From: Rhizobium sp. N324
GTDB lineage: Bacteria > Pseudomonadota > Alphaproteobacteria > Rhizobiales > Rhizobiaceae
Length of the DNA stretch: 64,000 nt
NCBI RefSeq assembly: GCF_001664485.1
Contig: NZ_CP013630.1
Coordinates: forward strand, 4,321,501 to 4,385,500
Reading direction: 5' to 3'
A program made the position numbers and the translations under genes. Positions 18,103 through 26,966 of this stretch are shown here, in pieces; positions within the stretch are counted from its first letter, which is position 1; every line of letters begins with the position of its first letter. A model generated the notes under the pieces. The model worked only from the letters and a program-made list of their open reading frames with translations. It made no database searches and had not been told where the DNA came from.

Positions 18103-18574
18103 AGGACGCGCCGGAAATATCCCGACCGGCGGAAATGCGGGCGATTTCGAGACAATGTGTATCGCCGTCCGGTCCGCAAGGCTGAAACCCGAGAGCACCC
18201 CAGAATTTGACCGCGCCGGGATTGCCCGGATGAACGGTGACGACGCTGCAGAAATCCCGCGCATGATTGAGCAGATTGAGGGCCAGCAGCCGGCCGATGC
18301 CGTGCCCCCGCATTTCGGGACTTACGTAGAAACGCCGCATCCGCAACGCTCCGGATAGGGCGGGTTCGACGGTCACACCCCCGACGCCGGCAAGCGCCTC
18401 GCCCGCATAAGCGCCAAGCAGCCTCTCACCGTCACCCTCGAACCTGATGTCGCCGGCCGACCATTGGTCGATGAGGCGGGCGATATGGAGATGGCCCTCC
18501 CGCCGGGCCTCGCTTTCGAGGTCTGCGACCTCCCGCGGCAACCGATCGCGGATCGTGCGGATATCGACCGTCAT
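18092..18574 (-). CDS. GNAT-family N-acetyltransferase
   Basis: A 160-residue acetyltransferase. The acetyl-CoA binding motif A is RFYVSPEMRGHGIGRLLALNL (R-x-x-G-x-G) and motif B is HPGNPGAVKFWGALGFQPCG. The substrate cannot be predicted. ATG at 18574 (MTVDIRTIRDRL) is taken; the frame is open for 30 more codons upstream into the intergenic gap. The 3' end overlaps the tail of the DapA-like gene by 11 bp on the opposite strand. Confidence 0.78.
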   Translation of the reverse strand: MTVDIRTIRDRLPREVADLESEARREGHLHIARLIDQWSAGDIRFEGDGERLLGAYAGEALAGVGGVTVEPALSGALRMRRFYVSPEMRGHGIGRLLALNLLNHARDFCSVVTVHPGNPGAVKFWGALGFQPCGPDGDTHCLEIARISAGRDISGASFTL

Positions 18575-18587
18575 GGCAAAACCTAAT

Positions 18588-19538
18588 TTAGACCGCGGCA
18601 ACGGGAAGCTCGCGAGGCGTTGCTGCGGCCGGAAGGCTGACCGGCAAGAAGGTGGCGTCACCATCCCCCGCCATATCGTACACCGTATGTTTCTCCAGAG
18701 CCTTGGTCACCTCGTTGAGGTCGCCGTCCAGATGTTCGACGGGAATAAGATTGCCGATCACGAAATCGAAACGGTCGCCGCGTTTGTTCAAGAGCTCATG
18801 AAAGACAGTCATGTCGCGGAGTTCCGTCGACCATTTCGCCAGCCAATAGAACAACCCGGAATTGCGCGCCGTCATGTGGACGGGAAGGATCGGCAGATTG
18901 TATTTGCGCGCCAGCCCGACGGCCGAGGTCTTCCATGGGCGTTCATTCAGCCGGCCGTTCGCCCAATAGGCGATGCGGCCTGACGGGAAGAGCACCGTCG
19001 CCTTGCCTTCCCTGACCGCGTGGTTGGTCAATTGCAGCGTCTCGCGCGCCTTCAGCTTGCTCTTGTGCTCCTCCCGCCATTCGACGGGAATGATCATCTC
19101 GGCAAACCGCGGATTGACGCGGATCGCATCGCGATTGGCGAAGAACATCATGTCCGGCCGGCGCGTCTTCAGCAGATCGAACACGGCAACACCGTCGGCG
19201 ATGCCTGTGGGGTGGTTGCTGACGAGGATGAAGCCGCCGGCATCGGGAATGCGTTCGCCGTTGGCGATGCCGATATCGAGTTTCAGCACCTCGCTCAGAT
19301 ATTCGAACGATTGGAAACCCGGCATTTTGGCGACGGCATTGGCGAATTCGATGGCCTTGTTGTAGCGCAGCAGCGTGTACAGGAACGGCCGCATGACCGG
19401 CCAGAGCGGATTTTTCACGATCCTCTGGCCGCGTTCGGCAATCAGCGTGTCGACGATATGACCCGGCTTTCCCTGTGAAACGAGAGCGATTGCTTCCGCG
19501 AGTTGTCCGAAAGCCGTCATGGAATCGCGCCGTGCCAT
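18588..19538 (-). CDS. PlsC-like lysophospholipid acyltransferase
   Basis: A 316-residue protein. The acyltransferase catalytic motif is LVSNHPTGIADGVAV (NHx4D) near residue 108. A second block, TVLFPSGRIAYW, corresponds to the PSG/EGTR substrate-binding motif, and a third block is NLPILPVHM. It probably transfers an acyl chain to a lysolipid or related acceptor at the inner membrane. An OlsA-like role in ornithine lipid synthesis is possible but not distinguishable here. It is transcribed away from xerC. The GNAT gene follows 13 bp downstream and may be co-transcribed. Confidence 0.75.
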   Translation of the reverse strand: MARRDSMTAFGQLAEAIALVSQGKPGHIVDTLIAERGQRIVKNPLWPVMRPFLYTLLRYNKAIEFANAVAKMPGFQSFEYLSEVLKLDIGIANGERIPDAGGFILVSNHPTGIADGVAVFDLLKTRRPDMMFFANRDAIRVNPRFAEMIIPVEWREEHKSKLKARETLQLTNHAVREGKATVLFPSGRIAYWANGRLNERPWKTSAVGLARKYNLPILPVHMTARNSGLFYWLAKWSTELRDMTVFHELLNKRGDRFDFVIGNLIPVEHLDGDLNEVTKALEKHTVYDMAGDGDATFLPVSLPAAATPRELPVAAV

Positions 19539-19677
19539 GAAAGATCCTGTCTATGAGCTATAAGCTATCGCAGTACAATATGATCGAAGGATGACAGAGG
19601 CTTGGCCGGCATTAGCAATTCCATAACCGTTCCTGGTTCAAATTGGCGGACTTGAAGGCAAATTCAAGGCCAGCGAC

Positions 19678-20613
19678 GTGAACGAACTGCTTGTTATCGC
19701 CGACCCGCACCTGATGGCGGAACGCGCCGCGTGGCTCGAAAACCTCGCTCGTGAACGCCGTCTTTCCGAGCATACACTCGACGCCTATGAGCGCGACACC
19801 CGCCAGTTCCTGACCTTCCTGACCGGCCATCTCGCCGGCCCGGCGACCCTTAGCGATATCAGGGAATTGCGCCCCGCCGACTTCCGCGCCTTCCTGGCGG
19901 CGCGGCGCAAGCAGGGCTCCGGCGCCCGCTCGCTCGGCCGCAATCTCGCCGGCCTTCGTTCGCTGCTGCGCCACTTGGAAAAAAAGGGTCTGGTCAATGC
20001 CGCGGGCGCTGCCGCGATCCGCTCGCCGAAACAGCCGAAATCGCTGCCCAAGCCGCTGTCGGACACGCAGGCGATCACCGTCGTCAGCAACGAAGCCCAG
20101 CTCCACGACGAACCCTGGATCGCCGCCCGCGATGCGGCCGTCATGACGCTGCTCTACGGCTGCGGCCTGCGCATCTCCGAAGCGCTGGATCTCATTCCCT
20201 CCGAGCTGCAGCAGGGCGCCACCGCGCTGCGCATCACCGGCAAGGGCAACAAGACGCGGCTGGTGCCGCTTTTGTCCGTGGTGTTCGACGCGGTCGAGAA
20301 ATATCGCATGCTCTGCCCCTATCATCTCGAGCCCGGCGAACCGCTGTTTCGCGGCGCCCGCGGCGGCAAATTGCAGCCGGCAATCATCCAGCGCGCCATG
20401 CAGAAACTGCGCAGTGCCTTCGGCCTGCCGGAGACGGCGACACCGCATGCGCTGCGCCACTCCTTCGCCACCCACCTGCTTGCCGGCGGCGGCGATCTAC
20501 GCACCATCCAGGAGCTGCTCGGCCATGCCAGCCTTTCGACGACGCAGGTCTATACCGGCGTCGATGCGTCGCGCCTGCTCGATGTGTATGATCGGGCCCA
20601 TCCGCGCGCTTAG
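19678..20613 (+). CDS. xerC: Tyrosine recombinase XerC
   Basis: A 311-residue tyrosine recombinase. The N-terminal SAM-like core-binding domain (about 15-105) contains LSEHTLDAYERDTRQFL. The catalytic domain shows the full set: Arg in CGLRISEALDL, Lys in GKGNKTRLVP, HxxR in TPHALRHSFATH, His in LLGHASLSTTQ and nucleophile Tyr in VYTGVD. With XerD it resolves chromosome dimers at dif. GTG at 19678 is the only sensible start, since an in-frame stop lies 54 bp upstream. No dif-like site was recognised nearby. Confidence 0.88.
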   Translation: MNELLVIADPHLMAERAAWLENLARERRLSEHTLDAYERDTRQFLTFLTGHLAGPATLSDIRELRPADFRAFLAARRKQGSGARSLGRNLAGLRSLLRHLEKKGLVNAAGAAAIRSPKQPKSLPKPLSDTQAITVVSNEAQLHDEPWIAARDAAVMTLLYGCGLRISEALDLIPSELQQGATALRITGKGNKTRLVPLLSVVFDAVEKYRMLCPYHLEPGEPLFRGARGGKLQPAIIQRAMQKLRSAFGLPETATPHALRHSFATHLLAGGGDLRTIQELLGHASLSTTQVYTGVDASRLLDVYDRAHPRA

Positions 20614-20715
20614 AAACTTTTCCGCTCAGATTGAACATTCTGCCGGAGCAAGAAAGACTCTAAGCTTTCGTTAACGCATTCTCTTAAAGGAATATGCGCA
20701 AGCCGGGCGTAGAGC

Positions 20716-21825
20716 ATGAAACCAAAGGCATGTGACCGGAACAACATCATGACGACATCAATCGGCCGCCGGATTTTTCTCGCAGCACCCGGCAATCTGC
20801 TACTCTGGCTGATTGCGGCCTTTCATATGCTGCTTTTGGCCGCCCTGTTCGTCGCCTTCCTGGCTGCACGGCCGGCGGCAGCTGAAGACACGGCTGCCTG
20901 CACCGGCCGCAACCTGATGGTCGAGCTGCAGCAGAATGATCCCGCCCGCTACGCCGAGGCGGTCAAGGAAGCCGATGCAACGCCGAACGGCAAGGGCATT
21001 TTCTGGAAGATCGAAAAAGCAGGACTTCAGCCTTCATGGCTGCTTGGCAGCATGCATGTCACCGATCCGCGCGTGCTGGCCCTGCCGCCGCGCGCCCAGG
21101 CCGCCCACGACGCCGCCAATACGATCATCATCGAATCCGACGAGATCCTCGATGAGCGCAAGGCGACCGCCGCCCTGCTCGCAAGGCCGGAGCTGACGAT
21201 GTTCACCGACGGCACGACGATCGACAAGCTGCTCTCCCCCGAGGATTACAAACGCCTCGAAACCGGCCTGAAGCAGCGCGGTATTCCGCTCGGTGCCGTC
21301 TCCCGCATGCGGCCCTGGATGATTTCGAGCGCCGTCGCCCTGCCGGCCTGCGAAATCGCCCGCAAGGCCAAAGGCGTGCAGTTCCTCGATCAAAAGATCG
21401 CCACCGATGCCGTCGCTCAGGGCAAACAGGTCAAGGGGCTGGAAACCCTTGCCGAGCAGATCCAGGCTATGGCCGACCTGCCGATCGAATTCCACCTGAA
21501 GTCGCTGATCGAGACGCTGGAGCTCGGCGACAAGATGAGTGACGTCGTCGAGACGATGACCGACCTCTATCTCTCCGGCGATATCGGCATGACCATGCCG
21601 ATGCTGAAGACCGTGACGCCGGAGAAGCAGGGCGAAGACAGCGACTACGCCGCCTTCGAACAGCGCGTCATCCTCGACCGCAACAAGGTGATGGCCGAGC
21701 GCGCCGCCCCCATTCTCGACGGCGGCAACGTCTTCATGGCGGTCGGCGCCCTGCACCTGCCCGGCAAGGCCGGCATCATCGAACTGCTGCGCCAGCAGGG
21801 CTTTACCCTGACTGCGGTGAACTAG
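20716..21825 (+). CDS. TraB/GumN-family protein, copy 1
   Basis: A 369-residue TraB/GumN (Tiki-like) protein. The N-terminal hydrophobic stretch LLLWLIAAFHMLLLAALFVA, then FLAARPAAAE, is a signal or anchor, probably cleaved near PAAA/E, so the protein is extracytoplasmic. Family histidines sit in SWLLGSMHVTDPR near the start of the mature protein and in MAVGALHLPGKAG at the C-terminus. An arginine block RMRPWM lies in the middle. Some relatives are metal-dependent proteases; activity here is unproven. A second related gene follows 98 bp downstream. Confidence 0.78.
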   Translation: MKPKACDRNNIMTTSIGRRIFLAAPGNLLLWLIAAFHMLLLAALFVAFLAARPAAAEDTAACTGRNLMVELQQNDPARYAEAVKEADATPNGKGIFWKIEKAGLQPSWLLGSMHVTDPRVLALPPRAQAAHDAANTIIIESDEILDERKATAALLARPELTMFTDGTTIDKLLSPEDYKRLETGLKQRGIPLGAVSRMRPWMISSAVALPACEIARKAKGVQFLDQKIATDAVAQGKQVKGLETLAEQIQAMADLPIEFHLKSLIETLELGDKMSDVVETMTDLYLSGDIGMTMPMLKTVTPEKQGEDSDYAAFEQRVILDRNKVMAERAAPILDGGNVFMAVGALHLPGKAGIIELLRQQGFTLTAVN

Positions 21826-21923
21826 GCCCGAGCTCGATAGTTAGTCTCGTCGAGATTGACAACCTCAGTTTGCATACGTCATTTGGCGGTATCTACAACC
21901 TTTTCTCCTAAGAAGCGTTTTCG

Positions 21924-22979
21924 ATGCTCAGCCACAATATTGTTTTCACCTCAAGAGCAGACTCAACAAGTTTTTCCACGTTCGGGAACGGCGCACTGCT
22001 CTTCATGGCTGCGGTGCTGACGATATTTTCCTTTTCGCATGCCTTGGCGGATGACGAACTGGCCTGCTCGGGTCAGAACCTTTTCACCCAGTTGGAGAAG
22101 GAAGATCCCGTTCGTTTCAGAAAAGCAGTTGAGAGAGCTGAGACGATACCGAACGGCAATGCGATCTTCTGGAAAATCGAAAAATCAGGTCTTGAGCCTT
22201 CCTGGTTGCTCGGCACGATGCATGTGAGCGATCCCCGTGTTTTGGATATGCCGGAAGGATTTTACGATGCCTATGAGACTATCGACACTCTAACCGTCGA
22301 GTTAGCGGAGGTCGTAAAGCCGGAAAAACTTGCGATGGAAATCTTGAAGCATCCCGAACTGACGACGCTTCAGGGTGACAAAACGCTCGATCATATCCTG
22401 CCCCCCGATGCTACCAGCGACGTCGCTGCCGGTTTGAAGAAAAAGGGAATCAGTATGAACCTGATGGCGAAGATGCGGCCATGGTTCATCTACATGGGGC
22501 TGCAGGCAGGAGGTTGCGACGTCAAGCGCAGCGCAAAGGGCTTTAAAGTACTGGACCAGTCTCTTGCTCTCGACGCACTCAATGATGGCATCCGTCTGGT
22601 CGGCTTGGAAACGCCGGCCGAGCAATTTGAAGCCATTTCGGATGTCCCGGACAATTTCATGCTTCAAAATCTGCGGGAGCTTCTGGCACTTCCCAATGGC
22701 ATGGATGACATATCCGAGACGATGATCGATTTATATGATCAAGGCAAAGTCGGAATGATCTTCTCGCTGATGGAGTTCGTTTCGACAGATCAGGCTGCTG
22801 CAAAAGCATTCGAGAACCGTGTGATAACGGATCGAAACAAGGTCATGGCGGAACGGGCAAAGCCCTATCTCGACAACGGGCGCACCATGGTTGCCGTCGG
22901 AGCGGCGCATCTGCCCGGCAGCGACGGTTTGGTTGAACTGCTGCGCCGGCAGGGGTTTACCGTCACCGCCGTGAACTGA
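21924..22979 (+). CDS. TraB/GumN-family protein, copy 2
   Basis: A 351-residue paralogue of the preceding gene with the same blocks: CSGQNLFTQLEKEDPVRF, SWLLGTMHVSDPR, KMRPWFIYMG and VAVGAAHLPGSDG, both ending GFT-TAVN. The N-terminus has a hydrophobic signal (ALLFMAAVLTIFSFSHALAD). Third codon positions are visibly richer in A/T than in copy 1, which argues against a recent tandem duplication. A TTGACA -35-like hexamer at 21856-21861 may start its own transcript. Confidence 0.78.
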   Translation: MLSHNIVFTSRADSTSFSTFGNGALLFMAAVLTIFSFSHALADDELACSGQNLFTQLEKEDPVRFRKAVERAETIPNGNAIFWKIEKSGLEPSWLLGTMHVSDPRVLDMPEGFYDAYETIDTLTVELAEVVKPEKLAMEILKHPELTTLQGDKTLDHILPPDATSDVAAGLKKKGISMNLMAKMRPWFIYMGLQAGGCDVKRSAKGFKVLDQSLALDALNDGIRLVGLETPAEQFEAISDVPDNFMLQNLRELLALPNGMDDISETMIDLYDQGKVGMIFSLMEFVSTDQAAAKAFENRVITDRNKVMAERAKPYLDNGRTMVAVGAAHLPGSDGLVELLRRQGFTVTAVN

Positions 22980-22991
22980 ACCGGCAGGCGC

Positions 22992-23492
22992 TCAGCCGAG
23001 CGTCATGCGGCGCAGCACATTGGTTTTCCAATAGAACTGATGGACAAGCGCGCCCGCGACATGTGCCGCGATCAGCGCCCAGAGAAGGACCTTCAGGACA
23101 TCCGCGTGGAACGATCCCGCAGGATTGATGCCGAAATAGTAGGCGGCGATGCCCGTCAGCGGCATGGCGAAGATCAGAATATAGAGACCGGCATGGGCAA
23201 GCCTCGCCGCAAGCCGGAAGATCGCCGGCTCCTGCGCCGCCTCGGCCGGCACGCCGTTGATGAAACGCAGCCCGAGCCTGACGACGGCAAGCAGCAGGAT
23301 GGCGATGCCGACATAGGCATGGATATTCGCCGACGCAATCTGCTCCGGCGTCGGCACCTGGCCCCTGCGCATCAGCCGGTGCCAGACATTCATTCCATCG
23401 GGAAACAGCAGATTGAAGAAAATCAGCAGCGCCACCGCCCAGTGCAGGAGGCGCTGGCTGACACTGTAACCCGTGATGGACGGCTGCTGCAT
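22992..23492 (-). CDS. Cytochrome b561 family protein
   Basis: A 166-residue, four-helix membrane haem protein. Haem-ligand histidines are visible in SQRLLHWAVALLIFF (helix 1), NIHAYVGIAILLL (helix 2), HAGLYILIFAMPLTG (helix 3) and LIAAHVAGALVHQFYW (helix 4). It probably oxidises quinol or accepts electrons in the inner membrane. ATG at 23492 (MQQPSITGYSV) is chosen over ATG 23537, which would overlap the lpd terminator. Convergent with the TraB pair. Confidence 0.85.
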   Translation of the reverse strand: MQQPSITGYSVSQRLLHWAVALLIFFNLLFPDGMNVWHRLMRRGQVPTPEQIASANIHAYVGIAILLLAVVRLGLRFINGVPAEAAQEPAIFRLAARLAHAGLYILIFAMPLTGIAAYYFGINPAGSFHADVLKVLLWALIAAHVAGALVHQFYWKTNVLRRMTLG

Positions 23493-23539
23493 GTCTTGAT
23501 TTCCACCAGATGCGTAAAACTTTGCCCTGTGGAACAACT

Positions 23540-23571
23540 AAAACAGCCGCCTGCCTGACGGCAAGCGGCTG
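23540..23571 (-). terminator. Intrinsic terminator after lpd
   Basis: Stem CAGCCGC-C-TGCC / GGCA-A-GCGGCTG (23544-23571) with loop TGAC and one internal mismatch. On the minus strand it is followed by TTTT (23543-23540). It closes the mdh-suc-lpd block 28 bp past the lpd stop. Confidence 0.8.
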
Positions 23572-23598
23572 AAGGCTTCATTACGAAGATGTAAGCTT

Positions 23599-25005
23599 TT
23601 ACATATGGATCGGCTTGAAGAAGGTGGCGAGCGCAGCTTCCTTCACCGCTTCCGACATCGTCGGATGGGCGTGGCAGGTGCGGCCGAGATCTTCCGACGA
23701 ACCGCCGAATTCCATCAGCACGGCGATCTCGTGGATCATTTCGCCGGCGCCGAAGCCGACGATATGGCCGCCGAGCACCCGGTCGGTTTCCTTGTCGGCG
23801 AGGATCTTGACGAAACCGTCGGTCGCCAGCATCGCGCGGGCGCGGCCGTTGGCCGTGAACGGGAACTTGCCGACCTTGTGGGCGATACCCGCCGCCTTCA
23901 GCTCTTCCTCGGTCTTGCCGACCGAGGCGATCTCGGGCTGGGTATAGACGACGCTCGGAATGACATCATAGTTCACATGGCCATGCTGTCCGGCGAGGAT
24001 TTCGGCAAGCGCCACGCCTTCGTCTTCCGCCTTGTGCGCCAGCATCGGACCCTTGACCACATCACCGATCGCATAGATGCCGGCGACATTGGTCTTGAAG
24101 TGACCGTCGATCTCGACGCGGCCGCGATTGTCGAGCGCAACACCGGCTTCTTCGAGGCCGAGCCCCGCCGTATAGGGCTTGCGGCCGGTGGCGATCAGTA
24201 CGACTTCGGCATCAAGCACCACCTTGTCGCCGCCCTTGACCGGCTCGAAGGTGACCTTGGCGCCCTTGTCGCCCTTTTCGACGCCGGTGACCTTGGCGCC
24301 GAGATGGAAATCGATGCCCTGCTTGGCGAGCATGCGCTGAAACTGCTTGGAGACTTCGCCGTCCATGCCGCCGAGGATGGTGTCGAGATATTCGACGACG
24401 GTGACCTTGGCGCCAAGCCGCGACCAGACCGAGCCGAGCTCGAGCCCGATGACGCCGCCGCCGACGACGATCAGCGTTTCCGGCACCTTTTCGAGCGCGA
24501 TGCCGCCGGTGGAGGAGATGATGGTCTTTTCATCGATCTCGACCTGCACGCCGGGAATGCCGGCGACGTCGGAGCCGGTGGCGATGACGATGTTCTTGCC
24601 TTCGATCTCCTGCACGCTGCCGTCTGCGGCGGTGACAGCAACCTTGCCGGCCGAGACGACCTTGCCGCTGCCCTGGAAGGCATCGATCTTGTTCTTCTTG
24701 AACAGAAAGGCGACGCCGTCGACATTCGACTTCACCGTGGCGTCCTTGTGGGCCATCATATTACCGAGGTTGAGCGTCGGCGCCGGAATGTCGATACCGA
24801 GCGTGCTCATGCCGTGGCCGGCCTGATGGAACATTTCGGAAGCATGCAGCAGCGCCTTCGACGGAATGCAGCCGACATTCAGGCAGGTGCCGCCATAAGT
24901 CGCGCGCTTTTCGACAACGGCGACCTTGAGGCCGAGCTGAGCTGCCTTGACGGCGCAGACGTAGCCGCCCGGGCCGGTTCCGATAATGATCACATCGTAG
25001 GACAT
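23599..25005 (-). CDS. lpd: Dihydrolipoyl dehydrogenase (E3 of 2-oxoglutarate dehydrogenase)
   Basis: A 468-residue flavoprotein disulfide reductase. The N-terminal FAD motif is GTGPGGYVCAVKA, the redox-active disulfide is in GGTCLNVGCIPSKALL, the NAD-binding motif is VVGGGVIGLELGS, and the second FAD block is GIYAIGDV. The C-terminal active-site base lies in HAHPTMSEAVKEA. It reoxidises the lipoyl groups of SucB. ATG at 25005 follows AAAGGGAAAGAAGCA. As last gene of the suc block it is separated from sucB by five genes. Confidence 0.94.
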   Translation of the reverse strand: MSYDVIIIGTGPGGYVCAVKAAQLGLKVAVVEKRATYGGTCLNVGCIPSKALLHASEMFHQAGHGMSTLGIDIPAPTLNLGNMMAHKDATVKSNVDGVAFLFKKNKIDAFQGSGKVVSAGKVAVTAADGSVQEIEGKNIVIATGSDVAGIPGVQVEIDEKTIISSTGGIALEKVPETLIVVGGGVIGLELGSVWSRLGAKVTVVEYLDTILGGMDGEVSKQFQRMLAKQGIDFHLGAKVTGVEKGDKGAKVTFEPVKGGDKVVLDAEVVLIATGRKPYTAGLGLEEAGVALDNRGRVEIDGHFKTNVAGIYAIGDVVKGPMLAHKAEDEGVALAEILAGQHGHVNYDVIPSVVYTQPEIASVGKTEEELKAAGIAHKVGKFPFTANGRARAMLATDGFVKILADKETDRVLGGHIVGFGAGEMIHEIAVLMEFGGSSEDLGRTCHAHPTMSEAVKEAALATFFKPIHM

Positions 25006-25031
25006 TGCTTCTTTCCCTTTGGATTTTTCGT

Positions 25032-25670
25032 TTAGTCGGCCGCGCGCGACAGCGCGAGGCGGAAGCCGAAGCCGACGAGTGCTGCTCCGGTAATGCGGTT
25101 GAACCATTTGCCGCTGGCAATGAAGCGGTCACGGATCGCCTTGACCGTGAAGAAATAGGAGACGCCGGCAAACCAGGCGACCAGCGCCGTCGCCATGCCG
25201 ATGCCGTAGGAGAACTGAATCAGCGCCGGTGTGTCGTGATGGACGAGCGTCGAAAACAACGACAGGAAGAACAGCACCGGCTTCGGGTTCAGCGCATTGG
25301 TGATGAAACCCATGCCGAGGCACTTCAGCATCGAGACCGGCTTGCGGTCCTCGGCCGTCACTTCGATCTCCTGCACGCTGAAACCCGGTTCGCGGAACGA
25401 CTTGATGCCGAGATAGACGAGATAGGCCACACCCGCCCATTTGATCATCGCAAACAGCATCAGCGATTTGGAGACGATCAGGCCGAGGCCGAGGATCGTG
25501 TAGCTGATATGAAAGAGCAGCGAGAAGCCCATGCCGAGCCCGGTCATGATGGCGGCGCGCCGCCCATGCACGATGCTCTGGCGCAGAATGACGGCGAAAT
25601 CGGCGCCCGGCACGACGATGAAGATCGAGAAAACCGCCATCAGGCCGAGAAATTCGAGAATATACTGCAT
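25032..25670 (-). CDS. LysE/RhtB-family exporter
   Basis: A 212-residue inner-membrane protein with about six helices and the family signature FIVVPGADFAVILRQSI, then GRRAAIMTGLGMGFSL, near the N-terminus (P-G-P/A-x block). The central FITNALNPKPVLFFLSLF is the second conserved block. Members export amino acids such as lysine, threonine, homoserine or leucine. Specificity is unknown. It lies between the SDR and lpd on the same strand with short gaps (19 and 26 bp), so it is probably co-transcribed. Confidence 0.85.
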   Translation of the reverse strand: MQYILEFLGLMAVFSIFIVVPGADFAVILRQSIVHGRRAAIMTGLGMGFSLLFHISYTILGLGLIVSKSLMLFAMIKWAGVAYLVYLGIKSFREPGFSVQEIEVTAEDRKPVSMLKCLGMGFITNALNPKPVLFFLSLFSTLVHHDTPALIQFSYGIGMATALVAWFAGVSYFFTVKAIRDRFIASGKWFNRITGAALVGFGFRLALSRAAD

Positions 25671-25689
25671 GCTGTTTTCGCCCTGTCTT

Positions 25690-26442
25690 TTAGCGGCCGC
25701 CGCTCACATTGAGGATCGCGCCGGTGATATAGGAAGCCGAAGGTGAAAGAAGATAGAGGACGGCATCCGCCACTTCCTCGGCCGTGCCCGCGCGCTGCAG
25801 CGGGATCGACGGCGCCATTTCCCGCGCCCGGTCCGGCAGCCCGCCGGATGCATGGAGATCGGTTTCGATGACGCCGGGCCTGATGGCATTGACGCGAATA
25901 CCCTCGGCGGCGACTTCGCGCGAAAGCCCCACCGTGAACGTATCGATCGCCGCCTTCGAGGCGGCATAATCGACATACTGCGTCGCCGAGCCAAGGATCG
26001 CCGCCATCGATGAGATGTTGACGATCGCTCCTCCCCGCCCGCTGTATCGGCTCGACATACGGCGTATAGCCTCTGCGGCGCAGAGCATGGAGCCGGTGAC
26101 ATTGACGCGCAGCATGCGCTCGATCCGCTCTGCCGACATCTCATCGACCCGCTGCGGATAGTCGACGATGCCGGCATTGTTGACGAGGCCGTCGAGCCGG
26201 CCGAAATGCCGGTCGACCGCCGCAAACATCGCGGCGATATCCGCGGCCTTACCGACATCGCCCTCAATCGCCACGGCCTCGCCGCCATCCGCGGCAATCG
26301 CCGCAACGACGGCTTCCGCGGCTTGGCGGTTGGCGGCGTAATTCACCGCGACGCGCCAGCCCCGGCGGGCGGCGAGGTGGCAGACGGCAGCGCCAATGCC
26401 CCGGCTTCCGCCGGTCACGAGAACGACAGGCCTATCGCTCAT
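25690..26442 (-). CDS. SDR-family oxidoreductase (FabG/glucose dehydrogenase-like)
   Basis: A 250-residue classical SDR with TGGSRGIGAAV (cofactor), NNAGIVD, serine in NISSMAAILGSA, YAASK catalytic pair, and IRPGVIETDLHASGG, ending GAILNVSGGR. The asparagine-rich VNYAANRQAAE after strand 2 favours NADP(H). Its ATG lies within the stop of the exported protein upstream (ATGA overlap), so translation is coupled. Substrate unknown. Confidence 0.82.
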   Translation of the reverse strand: MSDRPVVLVTGGSRGIGAAVCHLAARRGWRVAVNYAANRQAAEAVVAAIAADGGEAVAIEGDVGKAADIAAMFAAVDRHFGRLDGLVNNAGIVDYPQRVDEMSAERIERMLRVNVTGSMLCAAEAIRRMSSRYSGRGGAIVNISSMAAILGSATQYVDYAASKAAIDTFTVGLSREVAAEGIRVNAIRPGVIETDLHASGGLPDRAREMAPSIPLQRAGTAEEVADAVLYLLSPSASYITGAILNVSGGR

Positions 26443-26966
26443 GTTGCACACTCCTTGAATGTCAGCACGTCCCATGGCGCCACGGAGGCCTTGCCTTCGC
26501 CCCAGGCGCTGGATTCGCGGATGGCAGGGCCAAGGCCGGGGAGCACGAGCCTTTCTGCCGCCGCAGCCCCTTCGGGCTGCAGATTGTCCAGTTCGCCCTT
26601 GGCATCCATGCCATAAACGGCGCCCTGCCAGACCGTGCAGGCATTAAGATCGGCGCCGGTCGCATCCCCCTCCGGGCAATTGAACATCAGGATGCCGATG
26701 GCGCGCACCGGATCCTCCGACGGCATGACATAGCCTTCCATCACCACCGATGTCGCGAAGGCACTGACCTTGAACTGGTTGCTGGCGGCCGCCGAGGCGG
26801 AATTCAACGGCGTAAAGCGCAATTCATAGGCACCGTCGCGATCGACGTAAACGGCCCGCTCCTGCTTGCATGCTGCGCCGAGCGAGGAGGCCGGAACGGC
26901 GCAAAACGCGGCGGCTGCGATTGCAGCCACGCCTTTCCCAGCCGTGATCCCGATCCTTCCGCTCAT
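26439..26966 (-). CDS. Exported protein of unknown function
   Basis: A 175-residue protein with a signal peptide (MSGRIGITAGKGVAAIAAA, then AFCAVPASSLGA/ACKQ). The mature part has four cysteines (ACKQE, FNCPE, LNACTV, FKECAT) that could form two periplasmic disulfides. No family recognised. It overlaps both neighbours by four bases (ATGA each time): the DUF4241 gene before and the SDR after. The three are therefore a translationally coupled set, and this protein probably works with the DUF4241 protein. Confidence 0.7.
   Translation of the reverse strand: MSGRIGITAGKGVAAIAAAAFCAVPASSLGAACKQERAVYVDRDGAYELRFTPLNSASAAASNQFKVSAFATSVVMEGYVMPSEDPVRAIGILMFNCPEGDATGADLNACTVWQGAVYGMDAKGELDNLQPEGAAAAERLVLPGLGPAIRESSAWGEGKASVAPWDVLTFKECAT

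Noticed and set aside
19539..19677. Possible dif or attachment site next to xerC
   Set aside because: No 28-bp dif-like sequence with XerC/XerD half-sites was seen; xerC genes are usually not beside dif.
20670..20695. TTAA...TTAA pair upstream of the first TraB/GumN gene as a CtrA site
   Set aside because: Spacing between the TTAA units is nine bases, not the seven needed for CtrA.
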